A stretch of 64,000 nt of DNA, from contig OY821517.1 in NCBI GenBank assembly GCA_963682025.1, forward strand, positions 25,153,620-25,217,619. Reading direction: 5' to 3'. The translations under genes and the position numbers were made by a program. The DNA is from Cordilura impudica. Its lineage: Eukaryota; Arthropoda; Insecta; Diptera; Scathophagidae. A model generated the notes under the pieces. The model did not search any database, was not told where the DNA came from, and saw only the letters and a list, made by a program, of their open reading frames with translations. Positions 45,400 through 57,806 of the stretch are shown here, piece by piece (positions within the stretch are counted from its first letter, which is position 1; each line of letters begins with the position of its first letter).

Positions 45400-48300
45400 A
45401 CATATAGAGATAAATTACTTAAAAAAGTAAATTTTCTCATAAAAGCAGCTAAGTACGTTTTATTAAAACAGTATTTTTTTTAAATATCTTTTGTTAAACA
45501 ACTACCTTATTAAAAAAGTATATTTTCTTCTTTTCATTTTAAAAAGTACATTTTCTTAAAAAGGAATCTATTTAAAAAAACAATTTTCTTAAAAAAATTT
45601 TTTCTTTGAAATAACTATTCTTATTTTGAAGAAATTACCTATTTTTAATTTAATTTAATTTTTCTTAAAATTTTAATTTTATTTATATTTTTTTTTATGT
45701 ATTTTTTTTTAAAAGTATCTTTCTCAAAAATTTAGTTTTTTGAAAATAAGTACCTTTTCTATACAAATACATTTTCTTAAAAAAGTATATTTTCTTAAAA
45801 AGTGCCTTTTCTGGAAAAAGTACTTAAAACAAATAAATTTTCTTACCTTTTCTTTAAAAAGTACTTTAAAAAATACATTTTCATACCTTTTCTTTAAAAA
45901 GAACTTTTTTTAAATTTAACTTTCTTATAGGAAATTTTTCTTAAAAAAGTAAATTTGATATAAAAAGTAATTGTTTTAAAAAGCAAATTTTTTTAAAGCA
46001 ATTTTTTTAAATACATTTAATAAAAATTCTTTGTTTAAAAGTACATTTTCGTAAAAAGGTATTTATTTTCAAAAGAAGTTAATACTTTTAAAAAAGTACC
46101 ATCTTTAAACTAAGTGTTTTATTTTGAAAAAGTATCTATTTTAAAAAAAGTTGATTTTCTTCAAAAAATTATTAAAATTTTTTTCAAAAAGTATTTTTCC
46201 CCCAAAAAAAAAAAATTCTTAAAACAGTAAATTTTCTTAAAAAGGTACATTTTCTTAAGAAGTACATTTTCTTAAACAATTAAATTTTCTTAAAGAAGTA
46301 CTTTTGCTTAAAAAGTTTGTTTTCTTAAAAAAGTACATTTTATTCAAAAAGTACCTTTTATTCAAAAAGTACCTTTTATTCAAAAAGTAACTTTTCTTCA
46401 AAAAGTACCTTTCATAAAAAGTACAGTTTCTTCGAGTAATACCTTTATTACAAAATATGGTTGTCTTAAATAAAACCCTCTTTTTAATAAGTGCACTTAT
46501 TTTGAAAACGTACATATTTTTAAATAAAACAGTACCTTATCTTCAAAAAGTATATATTTTTAAAAATTACATTTTCTTAGAAAAAAAAAAAAAAACACTG
46601 CTTAAATAAGGTAGAAAATTATAGTCGGTCTAGATCGACTATACGATACCCTGTACCATGCGTTTAGAGACCTTATCTCTCAGGCCCAACTAACTGGATA
46701 TAGAAAATAAGCATAAACGAAATTTGAGTGGGATTTTTATTAATTTTTTTGGCTGCAGATATGAAAAAGTTCATATCGGATGTTATATCTATATGGGGAC
46801 CAGGCCCCAAAATGGACCGATCCATGTTTGGTAAAGTCTCTTGTATTTTGCAAAAATATATACAACAAAAATTTGAGAAGAATCAGTGCAATATTTTTGT
46901 TTTTTGATAGATTTAAGTGAAGATCGGGAAGCAGCTCTATATGGGGCCTATGACTAAGAGTTGTCCAATAGGGATCATTTTTGGACTACTGATTAAGGGA
47001 TGTAATAAATACATACAAACCCAATTTGACTAAGATTTATATGATAATTTGGATCTTGTGGCAATTTATGTTGATTTCATAGGGGTCATTTGTATGGGGG
47101 CTAGGTCTGAACATGGACCGCTTCTCACCAATTTCAATACCACTCATTCTATGGCCAATTAAACCTTATATACCAAATTTCGTCGAAATATATTCATATT
47201 TGCGACCTGCAGTTTGATTACAAACTTTACATGGACACACAGACGGACGGACGGACGGACATCGTTAAATCGAATCAGATAGTGATTCTGATTCGATCGG
47301 TATAATTAAAGATGGGTCTAGGTCAAATATTTTTGGTAGTTACAAACAGTAGCACAAAGTCATTATACCCAAACCACATTGTGGTATAGGGTATAAAAAA
47401 TATATTTTTTTTTTATTAAAAAAGAACTTATTCTTAAAAGTACCTTTTCCTAAAACAGTACTCTTCCTTAAAAAGTAATTTCTTTCAAAAAAAGCATATT
47501 TTCTTGCAAAAGTACGTTTTCTTAATAAACTCCCTTTTCTTAAAAATGTAAATTTTCCTTAAAAAAGTACCTTTTCTTTTCTTAAAAAAGTACATTTTCC
47601 TAAAGAAGTCCATTTTCTTAAAAAATTTCCTTTTCTTGAAAAAGTTATTTTTTTAAAATACCTTTTCTTAAAAACTACCTTTTCTTAAGAAAGTATATAT
47701 TCTTAAAAAAGTACATTTTCTCAAAAAAGTTCCTTTTCTTTTCTGAAAACAATCCATTTTCCTAAAGAAGTCCATTTTCTTAAAAAATGGCATTTTCTTG
47801 AAAAAGTTATATTTCTTAAAAAAGTACCTTTTCTTAAAAAGTACCTTTTCTTAAAGAAGTATATTTTCTTAAAAAGTACATTTTCTTAAAATAGTACCTT
47901 TTCTCGAAAAGTACCTTTTCTTAAAAAGTATATTTTCTTAAAAAACTAAATTTTTTTATATAGGTACATTTTCTTAAAAAAGTATCTTTTTTTAAAAGTA
48001 CCTTTTTTTAAAACACTACCTTTTCTTAAAAAGTACCTTTTCGTAAAGAAAGTCAATTTTTTAAAAAATTACCTTTTGGTAAGAAGGTACATTTTGTAGA
48101 AAAATTTCTTTTTCTTAAAAAAGTGCCGTTTCTCAAAGAAAGTACTTCTTAAAAAAGTACTTTTTCTTAAAAAAACATTTTCTTACAAAGTGTCCTGTCA
48201 TAAAAAAATAAATGTTCCTAAAATAAGTTTATTTTCTTTAAAAATACTTTTTCTCAAAAAAGTCGATTTTCCAAAAAAAAAAAAAACACAATTTCTTTAA

Positions 48301-51300
48301 AAAAAACCCCTTTTCTTAAAAACGTGAATTTTCTCGAAGAGTTTCTTTTCGTGAAAAAGTTAATTTTCTTAAAAAATTACTTAAATAAAAACGTTCTAAA
48401 AGTACCTATTATTAAAAAAGTACTATTTCTAAGAAAGTAACCTATTCTTAAAAAAGTTATTTTTTTTAAAATAGTACATTTTCTTAATAAGAACATTTTC
48501 GTAAAAAAAGTGTCTTTTATAAAAAAGTACCCTTTTTTAAATAACTACCTTTAAAAAAGGTACCTATAGAAAAGGAACTTTTTTAAAAAGGGGTACTTTT
48601 TTCAGAAAAGTATCTTTTTCCTTTTTCGTAAAAAATTGTCTTTTTATAAAAAAGTATCTTTTATAGGAAAAGTACCTTTTCTTAAAAAAGTACCTAAACT
48701 TAAAAAAGTACCAATTCTGAAAAAGGGCCTTTTCTTAAAAAAGTACCATTTCGTAAAAAAGTAAATTTTCTTAAACAAATAATTTTTCGTAAAAAATTAA
48801 CTATTGGTAAAAAGGTACGTTTTCTTAAAAATGTACCCCTCTTTAAAAAAAAAAACTTTCTTAAAAATGTTCTTTTCTTAAAAATGTCATTTTCCTAAAA
48901 AATATATTTTTATTAAAAAAAAAACCTTTTCTTAAAAAAGTAGATTTCCTTAAGAAAAAACTAACTTTCTTATAAAATTTCCTTTCCTTAAAAAAGTGAG
49001 TTTTCTTGAAGAGTTCCTTTTCTTAAAAAAGTTAATTCTTTTAAAAAAGGACTTTTTCTTAAAAAAGTACTTATAATTGTACTTTTTCTTAAGAAAGTTC
49101 CTATACCTAAGTAAGGAAATATTAAATTTGACACATTATGAAAAAAGAAAATTTTCTTAAAAAGTAAATTTGATTTAAAAAAGTAATTCTTTTTAGAAAG
49201 TAAAATTTTTTAAAGCAATTTTTTTAAATACGTTTAAAAAAATTCTTTGTTTAAAAGTACATTTTCGTAAAAAGGTATCTATTTTCAAAATAAGTTAGTA
49301 CTTTAAAAAAAGTACCGTTTTTAAAAGAAGTGTTTTTTTTTAAAATACCTATTTTTAAAAAAAGTTGATTTTCTCAAAAAATTATTAATTTTTTTTTTCA
49401 AAAAGTACTTTTGCTTCAAAAAATTCTTAAAAGAGTAAATTTTCTTAAAAAGGTAAATTTCTTAATAAGTACAATTTTTTAAATAATTAAATTTTGTTAA
49501 AAAAGTACCTTTTCTTAAAAAGTATGTTTTCTTAAAGAAGTACCTTTTCTTCAAAAAGTACATTTTCTTCAAAAAGTACCTTTCCTAGAAAAGTACAGTT
49601 TCTTCAAAAAGTACCTTATCTTCAAAAAGTACCTTTTCTTCAAAAAGTACCTTTTCTTCAAAAAGTACCTTTTCTTCAAAAAGTACCTTTTCTTCAAAAA
49701 GTACTTTTTCTTCAAAAAGTAACTTTTCTTTAAAAAGTATCTTTTCTTCAAAAAGTACCTTTTCTTCAAAAAGTACCTTTTCTTCAAAAAGTACCTTTCC
49801 TAAAAAAGTACAGTTTCTTCGAGTAATAACTTTATTTTTAAATAAAAAGTACATTTTCTTAAAAAGGTGTATATTTTTAAAAATACATTTTCTTAAAAGG
49901 GAATCTATTTTTATTGTTATCTTTAAAAGAAAAACTGCTTAAAAAAATTTTTTTTTTCATTAACAAAGAACATATTCTTAAAGGCCCCCTTTCCTAAAAA
50001 AGTACCCTTCCTTAAAAAGGTATTTTAAAAATGCATGTTTTCTTTAAAAAGTACGTTTTCTTAAAAAAGTACATTTTCTTAAAAAAGTACCTTTTCTAAA
50101 AAAATACCTTTATTAAAAATTACCTTTTCTTAAAAAGTTTATTTTCCTAAAGAAGTCCACTTTCTTAAAAAATTACCTTTTCTTGAAAAAGTTACTTTTC
50201 TTAAAAAGTAAATTTTCTTAAGTATATTTTCTTAAAAAAGTACATTTTCTTAAAATAGTACCTTTTCTCAAAAAATACCTTTTCTCAAAAAGTATCTTTT
50301 CTTGAGCAAGTACATTTTCTTAAAAAAGAACATTTTCTTAAAATAGTACCTTTTCTTAAAAAGTACATTGTGTCTTAAAAAGTATATATTCTTAAAAAAG
50401 TAAATTTTTTATAAAAGTAAATTTTCTTAATGAAGTAAATTTTCTTAAAAGTACCTTTTTTAAAAAACGCACCTTTTTTAAAAAACTAACTTTTTTTTAA
50501 AAGTACCTTCACTTAAAGAAAGTACTTCTTAAAAAAGTACTTTTTCTTAAAAAAACATTTTCTTACAAAGTGTCCTGTCGTTAAAAAAATAAATGTTCCT
50601 AAAATAAGTTTATTTTCTTTAAAAAATACTTATTCTCAAAAAAGTCGATTTTCCTAATAAAAAACACAATTTCTTTAAAACACCCCTTTTCTTAAAAACA
50701 TGTATTTTCTTGCAGAGTTCCTTTTCTTGAAAAAGTTAATTTTCTTAAAAAATTACTTAAATAAAAACGTTTTCTTCTAAAAGTACCTATTATGAAAAAA
50801 GTACTATTTCTAATAAAGTACCTATTATTAAAAAAGTACATTTTCTTAAAATAGTACATTTTCTTAAAAAGATACACTTTCTTTAAAAGGTACATTTTCG
50901 TAAAAAAGTGCCTTTTATAAAAAAGTACCCTTTAGAAAAGGTACCTATAGAAAAGGAACTTTTTTAAAAGGGGTTACTTTTTTTGGTAAAAGTATCTTTT
51001 TACCTTTACCGTAAAAAATTGTCTTTTGTAAAAAAGTTTCTTTTTTTAGAAAAAGTACCTTTTCTTAAAAAAGTACCTTTTCTTAAAAAAGTACCTATAC
51101 TTAAAAAAGTACCTTTTCTGAAAATGGACCTTCTCTTAAAAAAGTACCATTTCTTAAAAAAGTAAATTTTCGTAAAACATTAACTTTTGGTAAAAAGGTA
51201 CATTTTCTTAAAAAAGTACCACTCTTTAAAAAAACATTTTCTTAAAAAAGTTCTTTCCTTAAAAATGACATTTTCCTAAAAAGATAATTTTCTTAAAAAA

Positions 51301-51480
51301 AAGCTTTTCTTAAAAAAGTAGATTTCCTTACGAAAAAACTCACTTTCTTAAAAAATTTCCTTTCCTCAAAAAAGTGAGTTTTCTTGAAAAAAGTACCTTT
51401 TCTTAAAAAAGTACTTAAAATTGTACTTTTTCTTAAAAAGTACCTTTTTTTAAAAAAGTCCCTATTCTTAAGTAATTAAA
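45400..51480. repeat. 18-bp minisatellite, about 5.3 kb, with higher-order repeat
   Basis: The unit is close to TTTTCTTAAAAAAGTACC; the cleanest part (49600-49800) repeats CTTCAAAAAGTACCTTTT about ten times. Larger blocks recur: the segment at 48133 (CAAAGTGTCCTGTCATAAAA) recurs at about 50517, and 45940 recurs at about 49155. The offsets are 2.38 kb and 3.2 kb; the second is about 2.4 kb once HINE-A is removed. Frames with hexapeptide periodicity (KKRYFL on minus, FEEKVL in another frame) follow from 18 being a multiple of three and are not genes. Confidence 0.9.
46608..47398 (+). mobile_element. HINE-A element inserted in the minisatellite
   Basis: GTAGAAAATTATAGTCGGTC start with the palindrome one base from perfect, GGCTGCAGATATGAAAAAGT, CAGACGGACGGACGGACGG core near 47240 and the 3' stem-loop ACCACATTGTGGTATAGGGT. 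The duplicated minisatellite block near 49935 lacks it. Confidence 0.85.
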
Positions 51481-54057
51481 TATTAAATTCATCTAGTAAA
51501 ATCAATTTAAATAACGAAATTAATATTTAAGTTTTAAACAGGCGACTTAGACTCGCTACAATTAAGTTCAATATAATCATAACGATAAGTCTTGCAGTGT
51601 GTTTCTCGAAAGAAAAGAATTGCTATATTTGAAATCAAAAGTTGTTTTTTGAAGTATGTAATAATAATAAAATAACTCTCAAACATTTAAGCAATTATTT
51701 CAAATAGCTTATAAACATAGTTTTTCAATATGTCAAAGTAATTAGGACACACCATATAAGAAAACCATTGAAATGAAAACCATTTGAAGAAAAATTATCA
51801 TAAAATATATCAATACAATTGAACAATATTGTTTTCAATGACATTTTTCGTAAAGAAGGGCATCGTTTAACTTAATATGTTCGTATATAAAAAATTATCA
51901 TAAATATTATTTTGAATTAATATCAAACAATAACATTCAATAACACTTAAATAAATGGGGTTTTTGAGAATCAGAAAATATATATATATATGTACATATA
52001 AATTAAAGTCATAAAAAAAGTATAAACTCAATTAATAATTTACAAGAAGAAAAAATAAAGAAAAATTTGTATAAAAAAAAAAAACTTTTAATAAAATTAA
52101 GAACAGAAAGAGAAATCAATTTAAATACCATAAAAAGAATTTAAAGTTCATATTTCCTTTTAGAGTGTTAAAGTAAAATTTTAAGAACTATATAAATTTT
52201 CTGAAGTCAACAACACATCTTGAGTGTATGTGTTTTGTTGTTTTTATGGAAATAACTAAATTTGAAAACCCATAAAACTTACAACACTCTATTATTAAAA
52301 AGGAAAGAATTCTTTATTTATACATATTTTACCGAAATCATTTGTAAAACTTTTATATTACAAATGATATTAGGAGTTTATTGAGAATTTATTGTTTTCA
52401 ATGTTTAAAAAAAAATGAGCTTCCGTTTTGAATGGATTTTTAAAAGTTGTAATGTTTAAACATTTCATTTTTATAGACTGATGAAGACTGATAAAAATTC
52501 TTTTTCATATAATCTAAATAAATTCTTTTTTTTTTGTTAAAAGTGGAACAGAGAAATACAACGAATTTATAATTTGATTATGTATGACGCCGCAACAGAA
52601 ACTACAAATCAAAACAATAACAAAAACAACAACAAAAACATGTTCTAACCTCTACACACGTACTCAGGCGTTGAATGTTAAATATTAAATTGTAGATTGT
52701 GGCACAGTACTTATTTAGAAAACAAATTATAATACGAATAGTTTACCGGACGGCTTTAAGATCAAAGATTTATAAAAATTAATCGGATAACTGCCGAAAA
52801 AATTTTAATTAAATGGAGAAAATAAATGCATATACATATATACTGATAAATACTTATACATATATATCATTATTATTGGTTTCAACCATTTTACTTAATA
52901 TCAAAAATGTATCTTAAAAAATGTATTTTTGTGTGCGCACGATTGGATGTTTTCAAAATATTATTGAACACTAATTGTAAGTTCATGTATAACGAGTGTA
53001 ACGAATGAATATTTTGTTTTGTTTTTTAATATTGGTAAAGAATTTCTTTTAAACAAATAACTATAATTTCATGATAATTTTTTATGACTTTTTTATTCGA
53101 AGGCATTATTACTTTTAGCATTTGTCCCAAATAATTAGTTCAGTCCATGATAGTTTTTACATATTGTTTTCCGAAATATTTGATCATGTGTCACTTTATA
53201 TTTATTTTAAGTTTGTGTGTTTTCTTTTTTTTTTTTTTTTTGGAACACATCTGTTCTTTACTGTTCCACTATTTCCCCTTAAAAATAATAGTTTTTATTT
53301 TTATTACTTTTTTAGTTTTGTTTGTCTGGGTCTGCTGACGTTTCTAATTGCATCATAAAAAAAGGAAAAAATCTTAATTGTTATGACGGGGAGTTTGTGT
53401 AATAATTGATATAGAATTGTATTTCCTATAATTGTTGTTGGTTTTGGCGCTGAAGTTTCTAAAAAAAATGAATTAAATAAAAAAAAAATAAAACTTAAAC
53501 ATAAAATGTAATTGAAGTTTTAATTAAGTAATTTGTTTGTTGTAAAGAAACAATTACTATGAGTTCATTGTTGTTCAAAATTATTGCTCTGGCAAAAGGA
53601 TCTAAGAGCATAAACACAATCGGATCATTGCGATGCTTTTCTTATAAAATTTTACAATCCGGAAGAAATGGAAAAACCATAAACAAAACGTAGAGTGAAG
53701 TACAAAATAATAATTTTTGTTTAAATTTATTATTTTTTAAAACTTATAAGCATAAGTCTTAACATAATATATCCCAAATTAAATAAAAAATATAAAATTT
53801 GTTTTATTTTCATTGCGGACTTTCTCATATACTCATTTTTCAACTCTCATTCGCTCTTTGTAATATTGGCATATTTCTACAAAATTATTATGGTGAATGA
53901 CAGGCTTTTTTTTATCTATATGGATATTAGTGAAAATATAACGAAATTTAAATTTCAATCAAATTCACTTATTCCAAATTGATATTAACGAAAACACCAT
54001 AGCAGTTTATTTATTAAACAACTAAAAGCAGAAAACATATAGAGCAATTTATAAAAA
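51481..54057. other. 2.6 kb without recognised genes or repeats
   Basis: AT-rich single-copy-looking DNA with poly-A runs, a few F/Y/L-rich open frames (for example around 53122-53358) of low-complexity composition, and no splice-flanked exon I can support. Could be host intron or intergenic DNA. Confidence 0.4.
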
Positions 54058-54094
54058 AAAAACAAGTAAGAAAATTATAGTCGGTCTAGACCGT
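54058..54094 (+). mobile_element. HINE-A 5' stub
   Basis: AACAAGTAAGAAAATTATAG plus TCGGTCTAGACCG, then the match stops inside the palindrome. Different sequence (TAGTCGCACTTAATAAC) follows. Confidence 0.75.
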
Positions 54095-54437
54095 AGTCGC
54101 ACTTAATAACTTTTGTTCTATGAAAGTTCCACAAATTCATTTTAGTGGGCGTGGCACGTGATGCGAAATTTCTTGTGCTTTTTGACCAAAAAAAAATTCA
54201 TATGAAATATAAACAATGAAATATTGAAAAAAGAATTATGCAGTAAGACAACTGTGGTTTTCGTTGATTTTTGTGCAAAATTTAATTTTTGTCGACTTAT
54301 TAGTCTTTTAGATATTAATATTTTAATAGACCAAAGTCATACAAAATATGACAAGTTTGAATAAATAAAAAAAAAAAATTATTGCTCTAGATTACTTTTT
54401 TTTACAGAAATATATTATACAACATATTCACAGATTT

Positions 54438-56215
54438 TTATGATGAATCGCTATCAATGCTGCTGGAAGAATATTCTTCAAGATCGACTTCATCATCCTT
54501 AGAAAACCGTGCATCTGCCAAATTTATTATGCTGTGAGGCTGGACAAGATATTTTAAAATATCTGGAGAGATTTGTCGAAAATATTTTAAAGGGTTTTAT
54601 CTATAAGAATTTATAAGAGGATCTGAAGATATGAGTAACATATTCAGCAAATCTCTATTCGTATCGACTATGGATGTTTTTCGAGTGTGTGACATACGAA
54701 AACTCTCCAATCTTTGTTGTGAGCCTCTTGTGCCTCTTCAGACAATTGCCCAATTGGAACAACGCACGATTTAATAATTTCACTACCATGACAAAGAATT
54801 TTATGCACGCTAACAGGTATACAATACCAGCTATATTGTTCCAAAATATAACTCCTTCGTTTCTTTCAAAAAGAATTCAAATAAGGGCAAATTTATCTCA
54901 TAGCCGGAAGAAATGCAACTTAAAATAATATGAAAATTATTTGTTAGTTTTTTGTCCAGTCCAGTTATCTCTGCAGATTTCTCATTATTTTTGAAAAATC
55001 TTCTTGCTGAATTGCCATCGTTTGGAGTTCCAAAACCCGGTTTTGGCCTGTCGATTATGAGACCCATTTCAGACTTAAATTGAACTTGTATTCGTTTCTT
55101 ACACGTTTTGACCAACATTTTATCGTCGTTATCTATTATTGCCCTTTTTTTATTTCTAGCCTATATGCTATGTGTAAAATGCACTCAAATGTTTTTATCC
55201 AAGCTTGTAAGCTTGAGAGTCCGTAACATAAAATTCGGTATTTGGATTCTTATCAATTACCATTTTATTCATTTCAGTAGGCTTAGCGCCACAAATATAG
55301 CAAGATTGCGTGGATTTGTGAGAAGTTAAATAATTGGCAATTTTACAATCAATCATCGTAAACAAAATTCATATTCAATTTCTAGATTTTTGTTGCTACT
55401 GTTATTTCGAAATTATTCAATTTATCAATTTGATCGCGAATGCTTTTAAACACCTCCACCGAAAGTTCTTCTGTTTCTTTAGCAAACAAAAATTTTATTG
55501 GTCGACAAAGCCGAGTTGACGATAGAATTTCATTTTGCCAGATAACTACACTTGGGTTTTCTTTTAATCGCAGTATTAAAGGCACGAAAGAAATGACAAA
55601 TAAATATTCATCAGTTCTACCTTGTTGCTGAAACTTTTGCTTGTATGTGTTATGTCCTGAACTGCCATCACCGCCCCATTTACAAACAAAAGCCAATGTG
55701 CTGTAATTAGGAACATTGTCAGCAATAACAGGCTCTTGCACTTTTAACAGACGAGCAGTGGTCAAATTTATAATATCTTTTACAACGATACTTGCATGGC
55801 TTTCGTCAACAAATATACTGTCTTCAGGTGGAAAACAATCTTCCTTCGCTTTTTTTTAACCCATATGCAGAAGGATAAAGTAAATGACCCACTTTCATTG
55901 CTAGTTTCCGCAGAGTTTTGTAACTGTTGCGAGTTAATTTTGTGTCAATATATAATGCAAGTGCTTCTTCTCTTGTTAGTGACCGTTGCAGCTGTACCTC
56001 TTTTCTAGCTTTTAATAATTGAGTTGCCTCAACTTCAGATTCCGCAACCGATTTTATTACATCTGCTGCGATAGGAAACCCATCTGATCTTTTGGCCATC
56101 TGACCAACAAAAAGTAATTCAGCCGTAGATGTTGAGTTCACCAGTCCACTGATTTTATTTCTCTTAGATGTGACGGTGCACAATTCAAAAGGATTAGGTG
56201 GGAAATTTTATGATT
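54438..56215 (-). pseudogene. RAG1/Transib-type transposase, broken, all three catalytic motifs present
   Basis: On the minus strand: an N-terminal piece (56183-55824) with SLTREEALALYIDTKLTR and LYPSAYGLKK; a frameshift at the T8 run 55850-55857; then FPPEDSIFVDESH, TTARLLKVQ and CKWGGDGSSGHNTYKQKF (first Asp), WQNEILSSTRLCRPIKF; then another frame near 55350 with TMIDCKIANYLTS (second Asp) and a CYICG zinc-finger half; then GLIIDRPKPGFG, NDGNSARRFFKN, and finally PIGQLSEEAQEAHNKD (catalytic Glu) near 54750 and an acidic Ser-rich tail. The order matches RAG1 (DGMGDV, CKPLCLMLADES, YICTLCD, SEGNESGNK), as known for Transib transposases. At least four frame breaks. Element ends were not found. 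Confidence 0.8.
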
Positions 56216-57537
56216 TTATTTAATCAAATTTTGCAAAAATATCTAAGAATGTCACAAACCATGCTTATTTTTTTATTAAAAAAACTTCTAAGATAACTGT
56301 AAATACTTGACAATTTGGCACCTCATCAGTATAATTAGTGATGTCACTTGATTTAGAAGTATGTTATATTTAAAATTGACATCGTTGTATTTTCAAGTGG
56401 AGAAATACAGGGTGCAGTAACTTTAAATATATCTGTAAAAAAATTTCCCCTCCTTTACACTTTACCTAGATTTTTCATGATATTAAAAAACATAAGAAAG
56501 TAAGAGGTGTGCTTATAAAGTGAACAAAAAACATCCCGTGCAAAGTCGTGCGAAGTCAACCGACAATGGTATATAAAAGTAGACAAAATTTCCTCTCAGA
56601 TGAGCTAGGTTTCATTAGGTTCAAAAGGTACTGTCTCCTTTAGATTTTCTACATCAGTCAAAAGAATTTTATTTTTTTTAAATCAAAAAGGTGCCACTTG
56701 AAGATCTAAATATACAAATTTTAGAAATAATATATAATAAGAACCTATTTGTAGAAAAAAGTACATACTTTAAGCTTTTATTAAACATAAATAAGAAATA
56801 AATTAGAAACCCAAATAAAAGAGAAAAACTTTTATTTCTTTTGCACTATTTTTTTGCTGAGCAAAATTAGAAATCAAGATAATTGTAAATTTCAAGTTTA
56901 ACGGTTAATTGTGTAAAACTTAGAATGAACAGATTGTTCAAAAATAACATTTTTCAGTCTCGGGACTCCTAAGAAAACTTTCCCATTCCAATCATATTGA
57001 AATTACACTTTAATTTTTTTTCGTCTAGCCTATATGAAACGATCCACTGTGCGTCGCCTCCATTTGACATTATAGCTGTCTTTTATGCCTTTCTTTTTAA
57101 TTTTAAAAAATATCCATAAAAAAAAATTTTATATTTTTTTGGTAACATACCACTTAATAACCTGTGAAATTTGTTATCTTTTTAAGTTTTGATATTTTTT
57201 TTTGTTTTTTAAAGAAATGGATTACTTATTTGATTTAATAATCTTCAAACTTATGGATAAAAGAGATTAAATGTTCTTCACATTTTTTTATTTTTACATT
57301 TTCAGAATGTAAGATTTGAAATTTGAAAACAACAAAATATATTTAAAATTTTACCATATTCTTCGTCAACTCAACTATTTTCCCTTCTAGTCATTCATAA
57401 ACGCATTCATGCAAAATCTACACAAACCCATCTAATATCGGCACTGTGTTACGTCCATGGATTTCGATCAGTGTAGTACAACTAACACATGCTCATAAAC
57501 ACTATTACTAACTCAATTCCCTCCATGGCCACCACTG
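56216..57537. other. no recognised gene; between the two Transib-type elements
   Basis: AT-rich. It should contain the upstream end of the minus-strand Transib-type copy, but I could not identify a TIR. ACCACTTAATAACCTGTG near 57152 resembles GCACTTAATAACTTTTG at 54093 in the same orientation, which I cannot interpret. Confidence 0.35.
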
Positions 57538-57576
57538 CACATTGGGGCCAAATGAATGAAAAGTGGCGATTAATTC
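57538..57576 (+). repeat. Transib left TIR
   Basis: CACATTGGGGCC then AAATGAATGAAAAGTGGCGA and TTAATTC. Preceded by CACTG. Confidence 0.9.
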
Positions 57577-57806
57577 AATATATGAACTTTAAAATTCATG
57601 ATCGTGTTTGGTACCGGGTGAAAGTGGATAAAATTCTGCATCACTAATTGCAAAAATTATACTTTTAAGTTGTTTGCTTTAGTTGAAGTGAGCACTTAAA
57701 GTTGAATAATTGTTATTTTTTTTGTGCATATTGAAAAAAAGTGAAAATTTTGATATTTCAATTGATAATTTTTTCTATTAATACTTCTAAAAGTTAAATT
57801 TTTATA

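Noticed and set aside
49569..49854. Open frames with KKRYFL or FEEKVL hexapeptides, which look like a repetitive protein
   Set aside because: They arise from the 18-bp minisatellite (18 is a multiple of three) in two overlapping frames, and no start, splice or domain supports them.
45400..51480. CRISPR-like array
   Set aside because: The repeats are directly adjacent and diverged, without unique spacers, in a eukaryotic setting.
53122..53358. Overlapping F/L-rich frames as small membrane proteins
   Set aside because: Low-complexity T-rich DNA; two frames overlap with similar composition and neither has supporting context.
54093..54110. GCACTTAATAACTTTTG as the TIR of the minus-strand Transib-type gene
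   Set aside because: It starts with CAC, but no inverted partner was found; the only similar string (57152) is in the same orientation.
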